Source: Mastacembelus armatus (taxonomy: Eukaryota > Chordata > Actinopteri > Synbranchiformes > Mastacembelidae). Taken from it: a stretch of DNA of 64,000 nt. Below the pieces are notes generated by a model. It saw only the letters and a list, made by a program, of their open reading frames with translations, did not search any database and was not told the DNA's origin. The stretch lies in NCBI RefSeq assembly GCF_900324485.2, contig NC_046649.1:18285665-18349664 (forward strand), read 5' to 3'. The translations under genes and the position numbers were made by a program. This document shows positions 37,701 through 49,271 of this stretch, in pieces; the stretch's first letter is position 1; each line of letters begins with the position of its first letter.

Positions 37701-40700
37701 TCAGCTGGATGTTAAACAAGTTGTTACAAAATGAATTCATGTCTCAGTTCCATGTTAGTCATTTTGCTGTGGTTTGTCTCAAAACCTAGAATCAAACATT
37801 ATCATATAGCAGTTGGTAGCATACTCTTCATGTATGTCAGTGTGTTTGTTATGGTTGACCACATGCGTTTCATCAGAGGGAGCATGCTAATCTGAGTTGA
37901 ATCGTTTGCCAATCAGGAATTTAAGTTAATATTTAAAACAGGCATTCATTGACAGAGAAATTGAGGCAAGATGAAAAATAAATAAATTTACAACAAAAAC
38001 ACATAAAGTGACTGAATTATTGCTGCAATGGGACTTTAACCCTAGCTGAAATGTGTTTGTATTTTATGAATCAGTCAAAGCAAACTGTTTTTAATATGTC
38101 GGAAAAATGTAGTACCCCATCAATTTTTGCTTTGGATGGGGAACATTTGGTAACCAACTTTGTTGTTTTTGGTCTCTAGCCATAATTCTTATCAGCTCAG
38201 CTGTTCAGAGACTGCAGGGCTTGATGTCACCAGTTAAACTGCTATACAGACTGGATAGTGAATCCATTTGAGGTTATTAATCACTTTAAGCATTTTACAT
38301 AAAGAATTTGAACATGAAAAAGATCACAATAACAGATATTAACCACATATTAGTTCTAAAACCAATTGCAGGACTAAAGTATATGTAGCAAGTGAAAGCT
38401 CAGCAAAATATTAGGCATAATAATTCCATCCTTTTATTTTAAGTACAAGCTGCAGCCTTTCAACTCCAAGCTGTTTTGCAAATGTGGTTAAATCTGACTT
38501 TGTGTAGTTGTTTTTCTTCTGATACAGCTGTGCCTAGTGATTCTCTGTGTCATATCAACTATGCTAGTTGGTAAATTAAAAATGAAGTTTGGTTTAGCTC
38601 ATTGGACACAGCAATAACTTCATAACTGCTGAGAAAGAAGAGAATTCAATTTTTGCAAGTGCTTCAGGCTTTGTGCTTTAACACTGATTAGGCCCAGGAC
38701 AAACATGGAGCTGCTGTGTAACTCCTGGATCTTTTTTTAATGTCTGCTTCCTCTTGTGCCTCATGTTACCAGAGGAGAAGCCTATGGGATTCCGTTTAAA
38801 GCCACCAACTCTCATACATGGACAGGCGCCAAGTTCAGGTTGGTGTTGGTGGCAGTGTCGTTTGCCTTCTTTATGTAATATCGTGTCACAATGAGTTTAT
38901 TGAAACAGAATAAAAAACTTGAATCCAAACTTGCACCTTTTTTTATATGAGCCCTCTAAGAAATGGAGATGATATATCTGGGCCTGTAGGTGTCATTGCA
39001 GAACATCTCATAAAAGGTAAAAATGTTTAGATAAATTTGTTCTTTTGCAGGAGTCCCAAGTCAGAAACCCAAGGAGCAGCAACGCAGTGTCCTCCGCCCT
39101 GCAGTTCTCCAGGCGCCACCTTCAAAACCACATATAGACTCCAGTAAGTAAAGCTTGGATTCACCTGCAGTCATTAGCTACTTAACGAAATATTCTCAAT
39201 CACTATGTTCCTTTCAGGCTTAATTTCCTTTGGGGCAGTAAAAAAAACATGTGCTATCTTTCTTTCTTTGTCTGTACATTTAGATTCCAGTTGTGGAACC
39301 AATGGTGTGAAAAAGTCATCAGATGGTGCACCTGTGATCCAGTCCCTCTTCCTGAACAACAAAGAGCACCCAGCCACACTGGCCAAGTCCCTGGTGAGGA
39401 GTGGCTAAATCTCAGCCTGTTATAATGAAGGGCTTGGTCTTAAAAAAACAATGCCAGTCAGTTGAGCACAGGCTTTGTTTAAGGCATTAGAAAGTGTGGG
39501 AAACCATTGTGGGAACTTGAGTTGTGGTTATGTTCGTGTTCCTCTGTAATAACAAAGTGTATTGAGTCTGGTATTCATAAAAAGTTGTGCAAATGTGGGA
39601 CATCAAATGAATTACTGTATTGTGAGTGAACTTTCTTAAAGTTGTTTTCTCTCCTCTACTCCTGGAGAATAGTTGTAGAATTTGCATTATACAGAAATGT
39701 ACACTTGTAAAAATGGATAAAAGTTGACTTTTGCTTTTTTTTTTGTTGTTGTTCCTATTTTAGAAACATGGAAATGAGGAAGATGGAGCAAGTGGTATCA
39801 AAGGTGGCGGTGGTGGTGGTGGAGGAAGAGAGAAGGAGACAGATAAAGCAATATCTTTTGTGTTTGGTCAGAATATCAAAGACAGAGCAAAGGTGGGTTG
39901 TTCTCATGTTTCCATGTGCTTTGCTGCGGCATATCATCTGTGACACATCGTGACAACAAAAGCAGATAGAAACAAGACTGTCAGACAGGCTACACCTTTA
40001 ATTAGAATCTGGTTCTGATTAGCAAATGAAGTTACTATGGTCTAAATTTTGATTATAGCCCTTTTTTTAAAATTTGACTTGTTTTGTATGATTTTCACTA
40101 TCAGTTTGGAGCTTTTGAAAATCCAGAGCTGTAGACTATATGGTAATGGTGACTTGCTGTCAATGAATCATCTATGCTTTGTGTTAGTCAAGATTTTCAT
40201 TAAATATAAATTTGTTGAAATTTTGTAGGGCTCTTAAGGCTTTGGTCAAACATGATTCTAAATTTAATGCAATTGTACTTTTTTTTTTCTCTAGTTGGAT
40301 GAGAACAGTACAGAAGATAAATCAAAGGACAGTGTGCCAGCGGAGTCTCAATCAGAGGGCACTAATTATTTCTTACAGTACATCTCTACCCCAAGGTAAT
40401 GAAATTGTGAACACCAAGTATTTTTAGAAATTCATCTTTGCTTTTTAATTAAACTTCCTGTTTTTTTTTTTCTCCTTCTTTTCAGTTCAAAAAATGCTAC
40501 AAATAATACAGACAGCGGGGCAAAATTTGTTTTTGGCCAGAACATGTCGGAACGAGTTCTGGTGAGTTGTTACAATTTAATGCATAGAATGTAAGCTGTA
40601 TTGTACCATTTCTAATGATAAAGCTTTGAATAAGTTCCCAATCGGTCTGTTTTTTTGTGTTTATAGAGTCCTCCAAAAAGTGAGTCCTCAAATGATGAAA

Positions 40701-43700
40701 ATAAAAATGCTTCAGCTGCCCCTGCTTCAGAGTCCTCATCACAGGAAACCACCCCAGAGAAGGGTAAAAACACAACCACACTGATTATTGAAAGGATGCT
40801 TGTTTTTTGGCTAGACTGCTAATAGATTAAGGAGACACTTGGCTGCCCTCCAGTAGCATCTACAAACAACATGTCAAGACCAGGCCCAGGCAAATAATGA
40901 GTTGAACAGAATTGTAACACTGAAATTGTAATCCTGTTAGTCACTGAAATACATCTTTCTCTTTTTATCCAATTCTTATCCTTTCAGCATCATGTTTAGA
41001 CTGATTCATTAGTCTGTCATTTGAGATACAAAGTTTATCCCACTACTGAGCCAAACTAACTCAATGACTAACTTTCTTAGATAAACCCTCTAGTACATTT
41101 TGGATAGTCCTATACATTTTCATTCACAAGATGCTTCACGGTACACATTGAAATATCTGCCTGTTTTAGGGGAGAATGTAGGAATACAGCACATGGTATG
41201 GAAAATAGATGGCATGACTACATTTTTTTTTTTTTTTCAAGTAGCTCTGTTCTACCAATGAGCTTGAGCAGGTTTTACAGCTCTGGTGCCACTGTGGATC
41301 TAAAATTTTTGTGGAACAAGAACATGGGACTTCTATTCACATGCATATGAATCTTTCATGAAATTGTTGATTGATTTAATTTTTTGTGTTTATCTTGCCA
41401 GCAAACAGCATGTCAGAGTCTTTGGAGGAGTCTGCAGCAGCCTACACCAAAGCCACAGCCAAGAAGTGCATCTTAGAGAAAGTTGAAGTCAAAACTGGAG
41501 AGGAATCAGAAAGCAATGTTTTACAGGTAGTGGGTGAACTTTTTGCTTTAAGATTTGCAGTGAATAAATGTGTCAATAAATGTGTAATTCTCTCCTCTTT
41601 TGTCTGCACTCTTATCTCTCAGATGCAGTGCAAGTTGTATGTGTTTGAGAAGACTGCTCAGTCATGGATAGAGAGAGGTAGAGGTTTGCTGAGGCTCAAT
41701 GACATGGCATCGACAGACGATGGCATGCTACAGTCGCGTCTAGGTAAACATATCTGCACAAAAGAAAGAACATCTTGCTTTTAACATGCACAGGATCAGT
41801 ATTTTTGTGGTTCAGTCTGTGCATGGTTTGAATATTTGTTGATTGGAGGGCTGATAGTTTGTGCCAGATAAGAGATAACACTTTCCTTGACAAAAGAAAG
41901 TAAACAAATTGTTACAGTGATGAAGTCCACAGATAAAGAATGCCTGATGTTGAACACAAGGGGGAGCCTGTTCACATGCTATACACTTGTATGGACCGGA
42001 TGAGACAGCATTCTGTTCAATAAATTAAAATGTCAGACCATAGGACCCTTCATATGCATGAATATAACATATGACATAAAATCTTAGCACATGTAACGTC
42101 ATCAGTGACCTTGGAAAAGGACTCTTGCTTGGCTATAGTTCCACAGTTATTACAACTATTAATTGTATCTGTTTGATTTTTTATAACAGAAACTCATGGC
42201 ATTAAAATGATAATCTGGTAGGAAACCATGCACTTAGAAAGGTTGCACTTCACTGTCTGTTTATGGTTCAATTCTTCCAGTGATGAGGACCCAGGGCAGC
42301 CTCCGGTTGATCCTCAACACTAAACTTTGGCCACAGATGCAGGTCGATAAGGCCAGCGAAAAGAGTGTACGAATCACTGCCATGGACACGGAGGACCAGG
42401 GGGTCAAGGTTTTCCTAATATCGGTATGTTAACAAACATTATACTTTTATTTTTAGACTCCACCACTAGAAAATATCCACCAATTCCAAACTAACAGTTA
42501 TTCAGGACATTAACCACACTTACCAGGCTGAGTTTGCCAGTTATTGATTTTGGTGAACAGGCTCCTCATCAGTCTCTGTGTGAATGAGGATTATGTGGAG
42601 CTGAAGTATTCCCTGCTGCCATCCCATACCCAGTGATTTCACTGTAAAGGAACTATCTATGTATCGTTGATTTCCCAATGAAGGACAAGGACCAATTGTG
42701 TTTTCAGAAGTTTATTTCACCTTTTTTTTTTTTTTTTTTTTTTAAACATTTGGGAAAACTGTTACAATATTTTTCCTGTAAAAGGCTGTTCATGTGGGAT
42801 TTACATGCTCAAGCATGTGCTCTGTCTTGCCCTTTGTGTTGCAACCCACCCATTTTCCTCTGTGCTCCTATGCTGGAGTGAGATGAAAAAAATCTGAACT
42901 TTTTAGAATGCAGCCAGTGTGCTCCATGTCATGTGACAAGAACCAACCAATCAGCTTCACCTTTTTCTTAACAGCATCTAGTTTTCTGTTTTCTTATGTG
43001 CTTGATGGATGGGGTGTACGCAAACATGGTGTTCTTTTTCTTTTGTCGACAAATATATCTAGTAGCAGAGTTACTGCAGTGGGTTTTCGCTGCTGGAAAT
43101 CCATTTATGTCCTGCAACTTCCTCGTCGTCATGCAGTGTGCAGCTTTCAGTTGCTTAGCAATGTGAGAAACCACAGGAGCACTTTGGGAAGAAGAGATTT
43201 GTACGGCTGTCGTTTTCCACATTTTTCCAAGTAACATGTGAACAGCCTCTAATTACTAGTTACTAGAATGTATACAGTTTTTTAGTTTTTATAATTTAGA
43301 TGTTTTACACATTAGACAAAACAAAATTTCTCATTAACTGTACTCATTTCAATATCCAGTTCGCACTTCCATCTGTTGAGCATTATGTGCCTCACATGCA
43401 GAGTGAATCAAGACTTAATTTAAAACAGGCCTATTGAAAGATTATTTTTATTTAGGTTCATCACTGGCTACATTCTGTTTTGGATAACACAAACTTACTA
43501 CGAGTTCTTCTTTAACAGAAATACTGACATTTACTTGTCAGTTAGGGCTATGCGACGCTTAACAGATGTTTCACATTAAAACCCTTCAAGTGGATAAAAT
43601 TGAATAATGCCTGTCTTGTCAGACAAACCTTTAATGTGAAACATCTATCTATAGTGTCATCTCCAAAACAGCAATGATCACGTTTTTTTTTTTTTTGTCC

Positions 43701-45026
43701 TCCTCCTTCAGGGTAGCTCCAAGGACATAGGTCAGTTGGCTGCAGCATTACATCACCGTATCTTAGCCCTGAAGAGCAGGGCAGAGCAGGAGCCCGAGAC
43801 CCCGGCAACAACCATCCCTGAGACTGAGGTGCCGCAGTCCGGGGATGACAGTGATGAGGAAGATGATGCCTCTGCCTCCGCTTCAGCCTCCACTCCTGCT
43901 ACTAGTAAGTAATTCTGTTTCTCTTCTGTGCAATTGAATAATCATTTGTTTACTCTTAAACCTAATGAATGCCATGATTTGGGAGTGTTTATGGTTTTAT
44001 TGTGGATTTTGGAGGTGGAGCCAATTCTAAATCTATATGTTATAAATTTAATTCAATTTTTTTTTAAAATTATTTGTTGAAGAAAAAACAGGAAATATCT
44101 GCTGTTACTTGTAACCATGAGCCTACCTGGCTGTGCTGATGTGAGAGGAGGATGGTGAGACTGGAGTGTAGAAGCAAGAGTTAAAACTGTCTTGTTTTTC
44201 TATTGGACTTGTAATATGTGAAGCAGAGTTTGATAGGAGCAGTGTAGTTACTAATGTTAACTAGTTTACCTACATGTTAACTAGTTTACCTACATGCTGT
44301 GCTCACTGCTCAGTCAGCCTGTGTCATGTGGTTGCAGATATTACACTAGAGTCAGTGCTATTTATAGCTACTCGAACAAAGTTGCTGTGCAACTGTTTTA
44401 ACTTAGAAGATGATGACACCAGAGCACATAGAACTTAACTGAGCAGGAGAACATTAGGCCACCATTTGCCTGTTAGCCCTGGTCTAGCCTTTATTTTTGG
44501 TAGTTAATAGCGGTATGCCTTTTTGTGACTGTCAAGTGTCAGAGAGATATTTACATAGACCATGCCCCACCTACTTGGCCTGCTTGTTTTCCAACTATCC
44601 CTGCCCTTCTCACTGCCAGTTACCTGGATCAGATGTGTTCAGTCAATCAGAAGCTGAAGATGCTATCTGAAATAAGGGTGGAGTGGTGGAAGACAATGTG
44701 ATCTTACAGTTTCTGATTGACTGAACCTTATCATAGACAGGCTACTCTCCTTTTTGCAGAAGAGTCACATGCATTTATTACTTTCTAGTTTAGTTTACTG
44801 GTTTGAGTATGGATTAGGAGATGAATGTTAGTTAATTTTATTTTTAGCGGTGTTTATGGTGATGTTGCATGTTTATGAAAACCACAACATTTATCTGTCA
44901 ACAAGTACAGACACAAATCCTGAACTATGCACATCCCTAATGGACACATCCAAACCACTCACCTGTCACTTTCGTCTTGCAGGTAATTCAGAGGGAGGAG
45001 AGAGCCAGGCGGCAGGAAGCACATAG
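33923..45026 (+). CDS. ranbp3: Ran-binding protein 3, nuclear export cofactor
   Basis: Nuclear Ran-GTP-binding cofactor of CRM1/exportin-1 export, also known to help export Smad2/3 and beta-catenin. Seventeen exons: 33923-33944, 35823-35878, 36244-36280, 36381-36458, 36566-36637, 38773-38838, 39051-39143, 39284-39393, 39764-39892, 40295-40395, 40486-40561, 40667-40763, 41402-41526, 41623-41743, 42281-42423, 43712-43904, 44983-45026. Phases agree throughout. Start MADLANEDKPAIAPPVFVFQ; basic nuclear signal PPVKRERTSS; GFRLKPPTLIHGQAPSSG; two FG-type motifs FVFGQNIKDRAK and FVFGQNMSERVL; then a Ran-binding domain (YTKATAKKCILEKVEV, QCKLYVFEK, ERGRGLLRLNDM, VMRTQGSLRLILNTKLWPQM, VKVFLIS). The C-terminus is acidic (DDSDEEDD). 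Exon 9 encodes eight consecutive Gly. AATAAA at 45310-45315 gives a plausible 3' end. Confidence 0.97.
36566..36637 (+). other. ranbp3 72-base cassette exon (VPKNNVFMPSSFC)
   Basis: This exon is in frame (24 codons, same phase in and out) and encodes VPKNNVFMPSSFC...NSDSEP. The same segment is present or absent in mammalian RANBP3 isoforms, so it is probably alternatively spliced here too. Skipping it joins exon 4 to exon 6 without a frame change. Confidence 0.75.
43564..43646. repeat. Inverted repeat, 17-bp perfect arms, in ranbp3 intron 15
   Basis: Arms AGATGTTTCACATTAAA (43564-43580) and TTTAATGTGAAACATCT (43630-43646) are exact complements separated by 49 bases, about 65 bases before exon 16. 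It may be a hairpin or the ends of a tiny inverted-repeat element. Confidence 0.85.
44254..44297. repeat. Tandem duplication of a 20-base unit
   Basis: TTAACTAGTTTACCTACATG occurs twice in immediate succession in ranbp3 intron 16. The exact identity suggests a recent duplication. Confidence 0.8.
44575..44705 (+). repeat. Dispersed teleost repeat, copy B (ranbp3 intron 16)
   Basis: Contains GCTTGTTTTCCAACTATCCC, ACCTGGATCAGATGTGTTCA, GTCAATCAGAAGCTGAAG and AAATAAGGGTGGAGTGGTGG. These line up in order with copy A at 19650-19795 on the opposite strand. The two copies are clearly diverged. Confidence 0.6.
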
Positions 45027-45800
45027 CGTCAGTCGCGGACAGCCTGCGAAGATGCTGCTGTTGCTGAAGCATTTTGCTGTAGGCGTCTCCATGGACACCC
45101 CTCGACCAACATGGGTCCTCCAGACCAGTACTTTTGGATATTAGAAGTCTAGCTCCAGGAAATAACCCCCTGTGCCGGAGTGTCTCACCCAACTCGTGCA
45201 GTTCATCTTCTCTGCATTCAGCGTAATATCCGGAGTCTTTCTCCCTCCCTCTCCTGTTTTGTCTTTTATTTTTGTTTTCGAGTATTTTTTTCTCCTCCCC
45301 GATAGCAAAAATAAAGACTTCAAAGCTTTGGTTTGGGACTTTTCTGCTCATCATATTGATGAGTGTAAGGGTGTTTTCCTCTACATTTTAAAGTATGGCA
45401 CATGTTAAGACTGCAGTTTCTACTTTGGGACCTTTTTACTCACTCTACAGCTGTACCTCTGGGCGCCACATATCCAGAGGAGCTTCATTCATAGCGTATT
45501 TGACTAGTCGTCCAGTCAGTTGTTCTTACACTGAGTCCAAGTCTCCTTGGGCCCTCCCAGTCTGTGTGTCACGTTTTGGCAGATGTAATTTATTTTGGGC
45601 TGTCGTTTTCATGAGGCATCTCAACACGTGCTGTTTGTAATGGCTAGCCAAGTCCACTCAAGTTGTCATTAATATCAGTTTCTTACATTTCCTATTGACC
45701 TATATTATAGTGAATAAAAGACTGAAACAATGCAGTTTCTGCTAATGTGAGTTAGTGATTGAAGGACAAAGGGGAAGAAAATTTTGTGGTTCCCTTTGTG

Positions 45801-45840
<40 letters not shown>

Positions 45841-46699
45841 TACCCCCCACCCCCACCCAAATCAAGAAAATTAACTCAGTCTACATTTTGCATGTAACTG
45901 CTATGTTTCTTTTTCTTTTCAGCATCACAAGCATTCGTGTTGATACATATTATTTTGAAAATATACAAACTTTTTATCCATTTACATTTGGAAAACGTGT
46001 TGGAATGAAGACCTAGCTTCATGTGTGGAAAATCCGAGTGTTAACTGTAATACCCTTTGAATGTCATGTACATTTAAGTATAATTATCATTTGGTAGCAC
46101 ACCATGTTTCCTCATCTCCTACAACTGCCCCATTTACAAAATAAAACATTTTGGACTGACATCAACATTTTTTTCCTTCTAAAATGTCACTATCAGTCCA
46201 AGAACAAAACTAAAAACCCAGATTTTTTTTAAGACACTTGCAGAATATGTTATAGTTTGACACTCATTATATTAGCTCTGCTGAAATAGTACAATAAGTA
46301 GTAAACAATGGATTTCAACCTTGAGTCATTCATCTATAGTATTTTGTGCTAATTCTGGCTCACAGTTGATCCATATGGATTTTTTTGGCCTTTTTATGCA
46401 AATGGAAATAAGTGCTGCAACTGGTAATTCAGTATACAAAGTGGCAATTCAGTTTAAATTATTTTAAATGAATGTTAGATCAACTGCACATTTAATGCCA
46501 GCTTTATTTTAATGCAAACTAAAATTAAATTGTCATTTGAATTATGCCTTTACAAATTGCACAGTGTTACCAAATGAATAAAGAGGCCAAAAAAACTTAC
46601 TAGATACATTGTGTTCTCTGGCTACACTGACCTGTCTGTCTGACTCGCTTGAGGCAAGCCAAACGCTGAAGAAATGTACCAATTCCTTCATAATTAGAT
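45027..46699. other. ranbp3 3' UTR and flank
   Basis: The 3' UTR probably runs to just past AATAAA at 45310, with further AATAAA motifs near 45714 and 46140. No other gene is seen. The right part is AT-rich, leading into the repeat block. Confidence 0.5.
45803..45832. repeat. Poly(T) tract of about 30 bases
   Basis: An uninterrupted T run just downstream of ranbp3. It could be a poly(A) remnant of a minus-strand retroposed copy, but nothing beside it is recognisable. Confidence 0.9.
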
Positions 46700-49271
46700 T
46701 AGTCTTAAGAGAACATATTGCCTCGGAACAATAACTTGGGCAATGGACCAACAATCAATAAGTTTCTGAAATGGTTGCCCCACCACTGGACTGGGGTAAA
46801 GGGGAGCAGGTGGAATCACCTGATTTGGTTTACCAGCCATCTGACATACGTGGCAAGACAGTACCCAGAAATGTCATGCTTCATACTAGGCCAAAAAATG
46901 CAGAAATAGGTCTTAGTTTCTCCAAAACTGTATCATGAACGAAATTCTGTATTTTCTCACAGGTCACACAAGGAGGAACAATATGATGTGCAGTATTCCA
47001 CATACAGTCTTCTCCACCCAAAGGAGACCACGTCCACATGAGTTCCATTTTCCAAGTAATAAGCAACCCGAGATGCATCATTCTCAGTTTTAGGCACCAC
47101 AGCTGGCACTAAACAGGGGTCAGTATTCTGTTCCTTTATGAGCTGATCTCTGCCAAATCTAATTGGAGTACTACACTTGACAGAACTGGACAACCTAACC
47201 TCTATAGACTCTGTTAAAGAATCAGTGGGCTTCCGGATATCTGCCGTAACAGAGGATGGAGAACTAGGAGACACTATCTGAATTACCACCAGGTGGAGCA
47301 AAAACATTTAGATACAGCACATCTACAACATCTTCATCCCTACATAATTGAGCATGATTAACAACATAAGCAGGGAAAACCGAAGCCAACTCAGGACCAA
47401 CAACAATTTGATTACAAGAACCAGTTGGATTAGTAACAATGATCGGTACAGGAAATACTTCTCCACCAGCCAGATCATTACCCAGGATCATGTTCACATT
47501 TTCAAAAAGCAGTTCAAAACAGATAGCTACAGATGCATGGCCTTTACCCAAATCAGAGTAAGAATATACAAGATGTAACAGTGCTAGAAGCCACTTCATT
47601 CAACATCCACAAATTACAAGCGTTTTCACTGGCCCTTAGAAAGTGGCAAAACTCCTTTGAACAACAATTATTGGGCTGCTCCTGTGCCACTTAGAATTCG
47701 TATTGGAACCAGATCTTCTGACTCAGGGCTACAAAAACATCTATAAAAAAGGGCAAAAGGATCATACTCAGGCTGATGCATACTGGACCTGTCAGCTTTC
47801 AAGGTCAGCATCATCTTTAGTGTATAGACTGGGACTAAGCTGAACATTTTCTACATTCTTTAACTGTGGTGGAACAGAAGCCATCAGACCTACAGTCTTA
47901 GCATTTGTCTGTTTTTTTTACTTAGAGCACAACAATCAGTTCAGACAGGACCAGACTTTTTACAATAGAAGCAAATTTGATCCCTAACAGACTTACTAAC
48001 AATAACTGGGACCTGAGCTATTGCCACCACTCCTCAAATGGGCAATCATCATAGCCCCTAGGTTTCTGATATTTAGCACTTTACACAACTCTATGGTGCA
48101 AAACATACTCATCAGCAAGCACAGCAGCCTCCTCCACTTCAGAAACTTTCTGCTCACTCATGTATGTTGCAACATCCTCAGAAATAAACTCTCTAAACTC
48201 TTCTAGAAGAATCAGTTGCTCAAGTTCTTTTGTTTCAACCTTATGAGATGCATGCCACATGCTAAACAAGGTTTCCTTTTCCCTAGAAATCTGTTGGTAC
48301 ACCTTTGGGACTAACACATAAACACACATTAGCAGCCTTAACCACTTCATAGTTTGAACCAGTGTTAACGATGTATAAACTTTCTGAGCGTTGCCAGTTA
48401 ATCAACATTGCAAAAGCAGCGTCCAAACATCTTTAGGCCAACCCAAAGTGGTAGCAACACATTAAACATGAAAGAAGTATGTATCTACCTCCTTCTCAGA
48501 AAGGTCTGGAACTATGTTCCTGCCAACATCAAAGGCAGGAACAGAAGCAGAAGAGGCGTGAGGATCTGAATTTGAGTGTGGAGAATCTGCTTGTTGTGGA
48601 AGTGTTTCTGTTTTTGACCTCAACTCTAATTCTTTCATTTTCTCCTCATGTAAGTCTCAATCTCTCTATTTCCAACATTCTAACTTTCATTTATCCCTTG
48701 CAACTAATTCTAGTTGTTGCATCTTGAACTGTAGTTCCAACTCGTAAACATGCAGACTGTTCATCAAGAGCGTGAAACTTACTCCCATCTAGTTTACCAG
48801 AGCCTTCAATCAGATCCACTTCCCTAGCCAACACTTCCTGCTCAGTAAGTATGGTGACTAATTCATCTAAGCTTTTTTTTTTTTTTGCAAGTAGCAGAAG
48901 CAATTTCAACATAATGCTCTGCAGTTGACTAGTTGAGCTTTAGTGAAGCATTTAAGCTGCTCTAACACAGGAGTTTCCACGATTGCCCCCATATTGGATC
49001 TAAGTAACACAAACAATTCACTACAGAACTACACAAGTCAGTACACCACGCCGATATGGGTTTTTTGATTGGTTTATTCTGCGCCCACCGGCCCACCCCC
49101 CTGGAAATCGATCTCAGCCGAAGAGATTCCAAACTAATTCTTTGTATAAAATAGGAAAAGCATTACTCTGGCTGGCAAGGCTAATCAACAGCAGCATTTG
49201 AATCAAACAATGCCAATCCACACAGTACAGACAAAACATCTGAAAACTGCTGCACCCATCTGAGTCAACTG

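Noticed and set aside
41910-42000. Possible C/D box snoRNA in a ranbp3 intron (GTGATGAAG ... CTGATG)
   Set aside because: The C and D boxes are not placed at the ends of a closable terminal stem, so the match looks accidental.
42908-43237. 108-codon ORF in ranbp3 intron 15
   Set aside because: Intronic frame with no homology features; the exons around it join in phase without it.
45759-46016. ORF crossing the poly(T) run downstream of ranbp3
   Set aside because: Its coding length comes mainly from a homopolymer read as poly-Phe.
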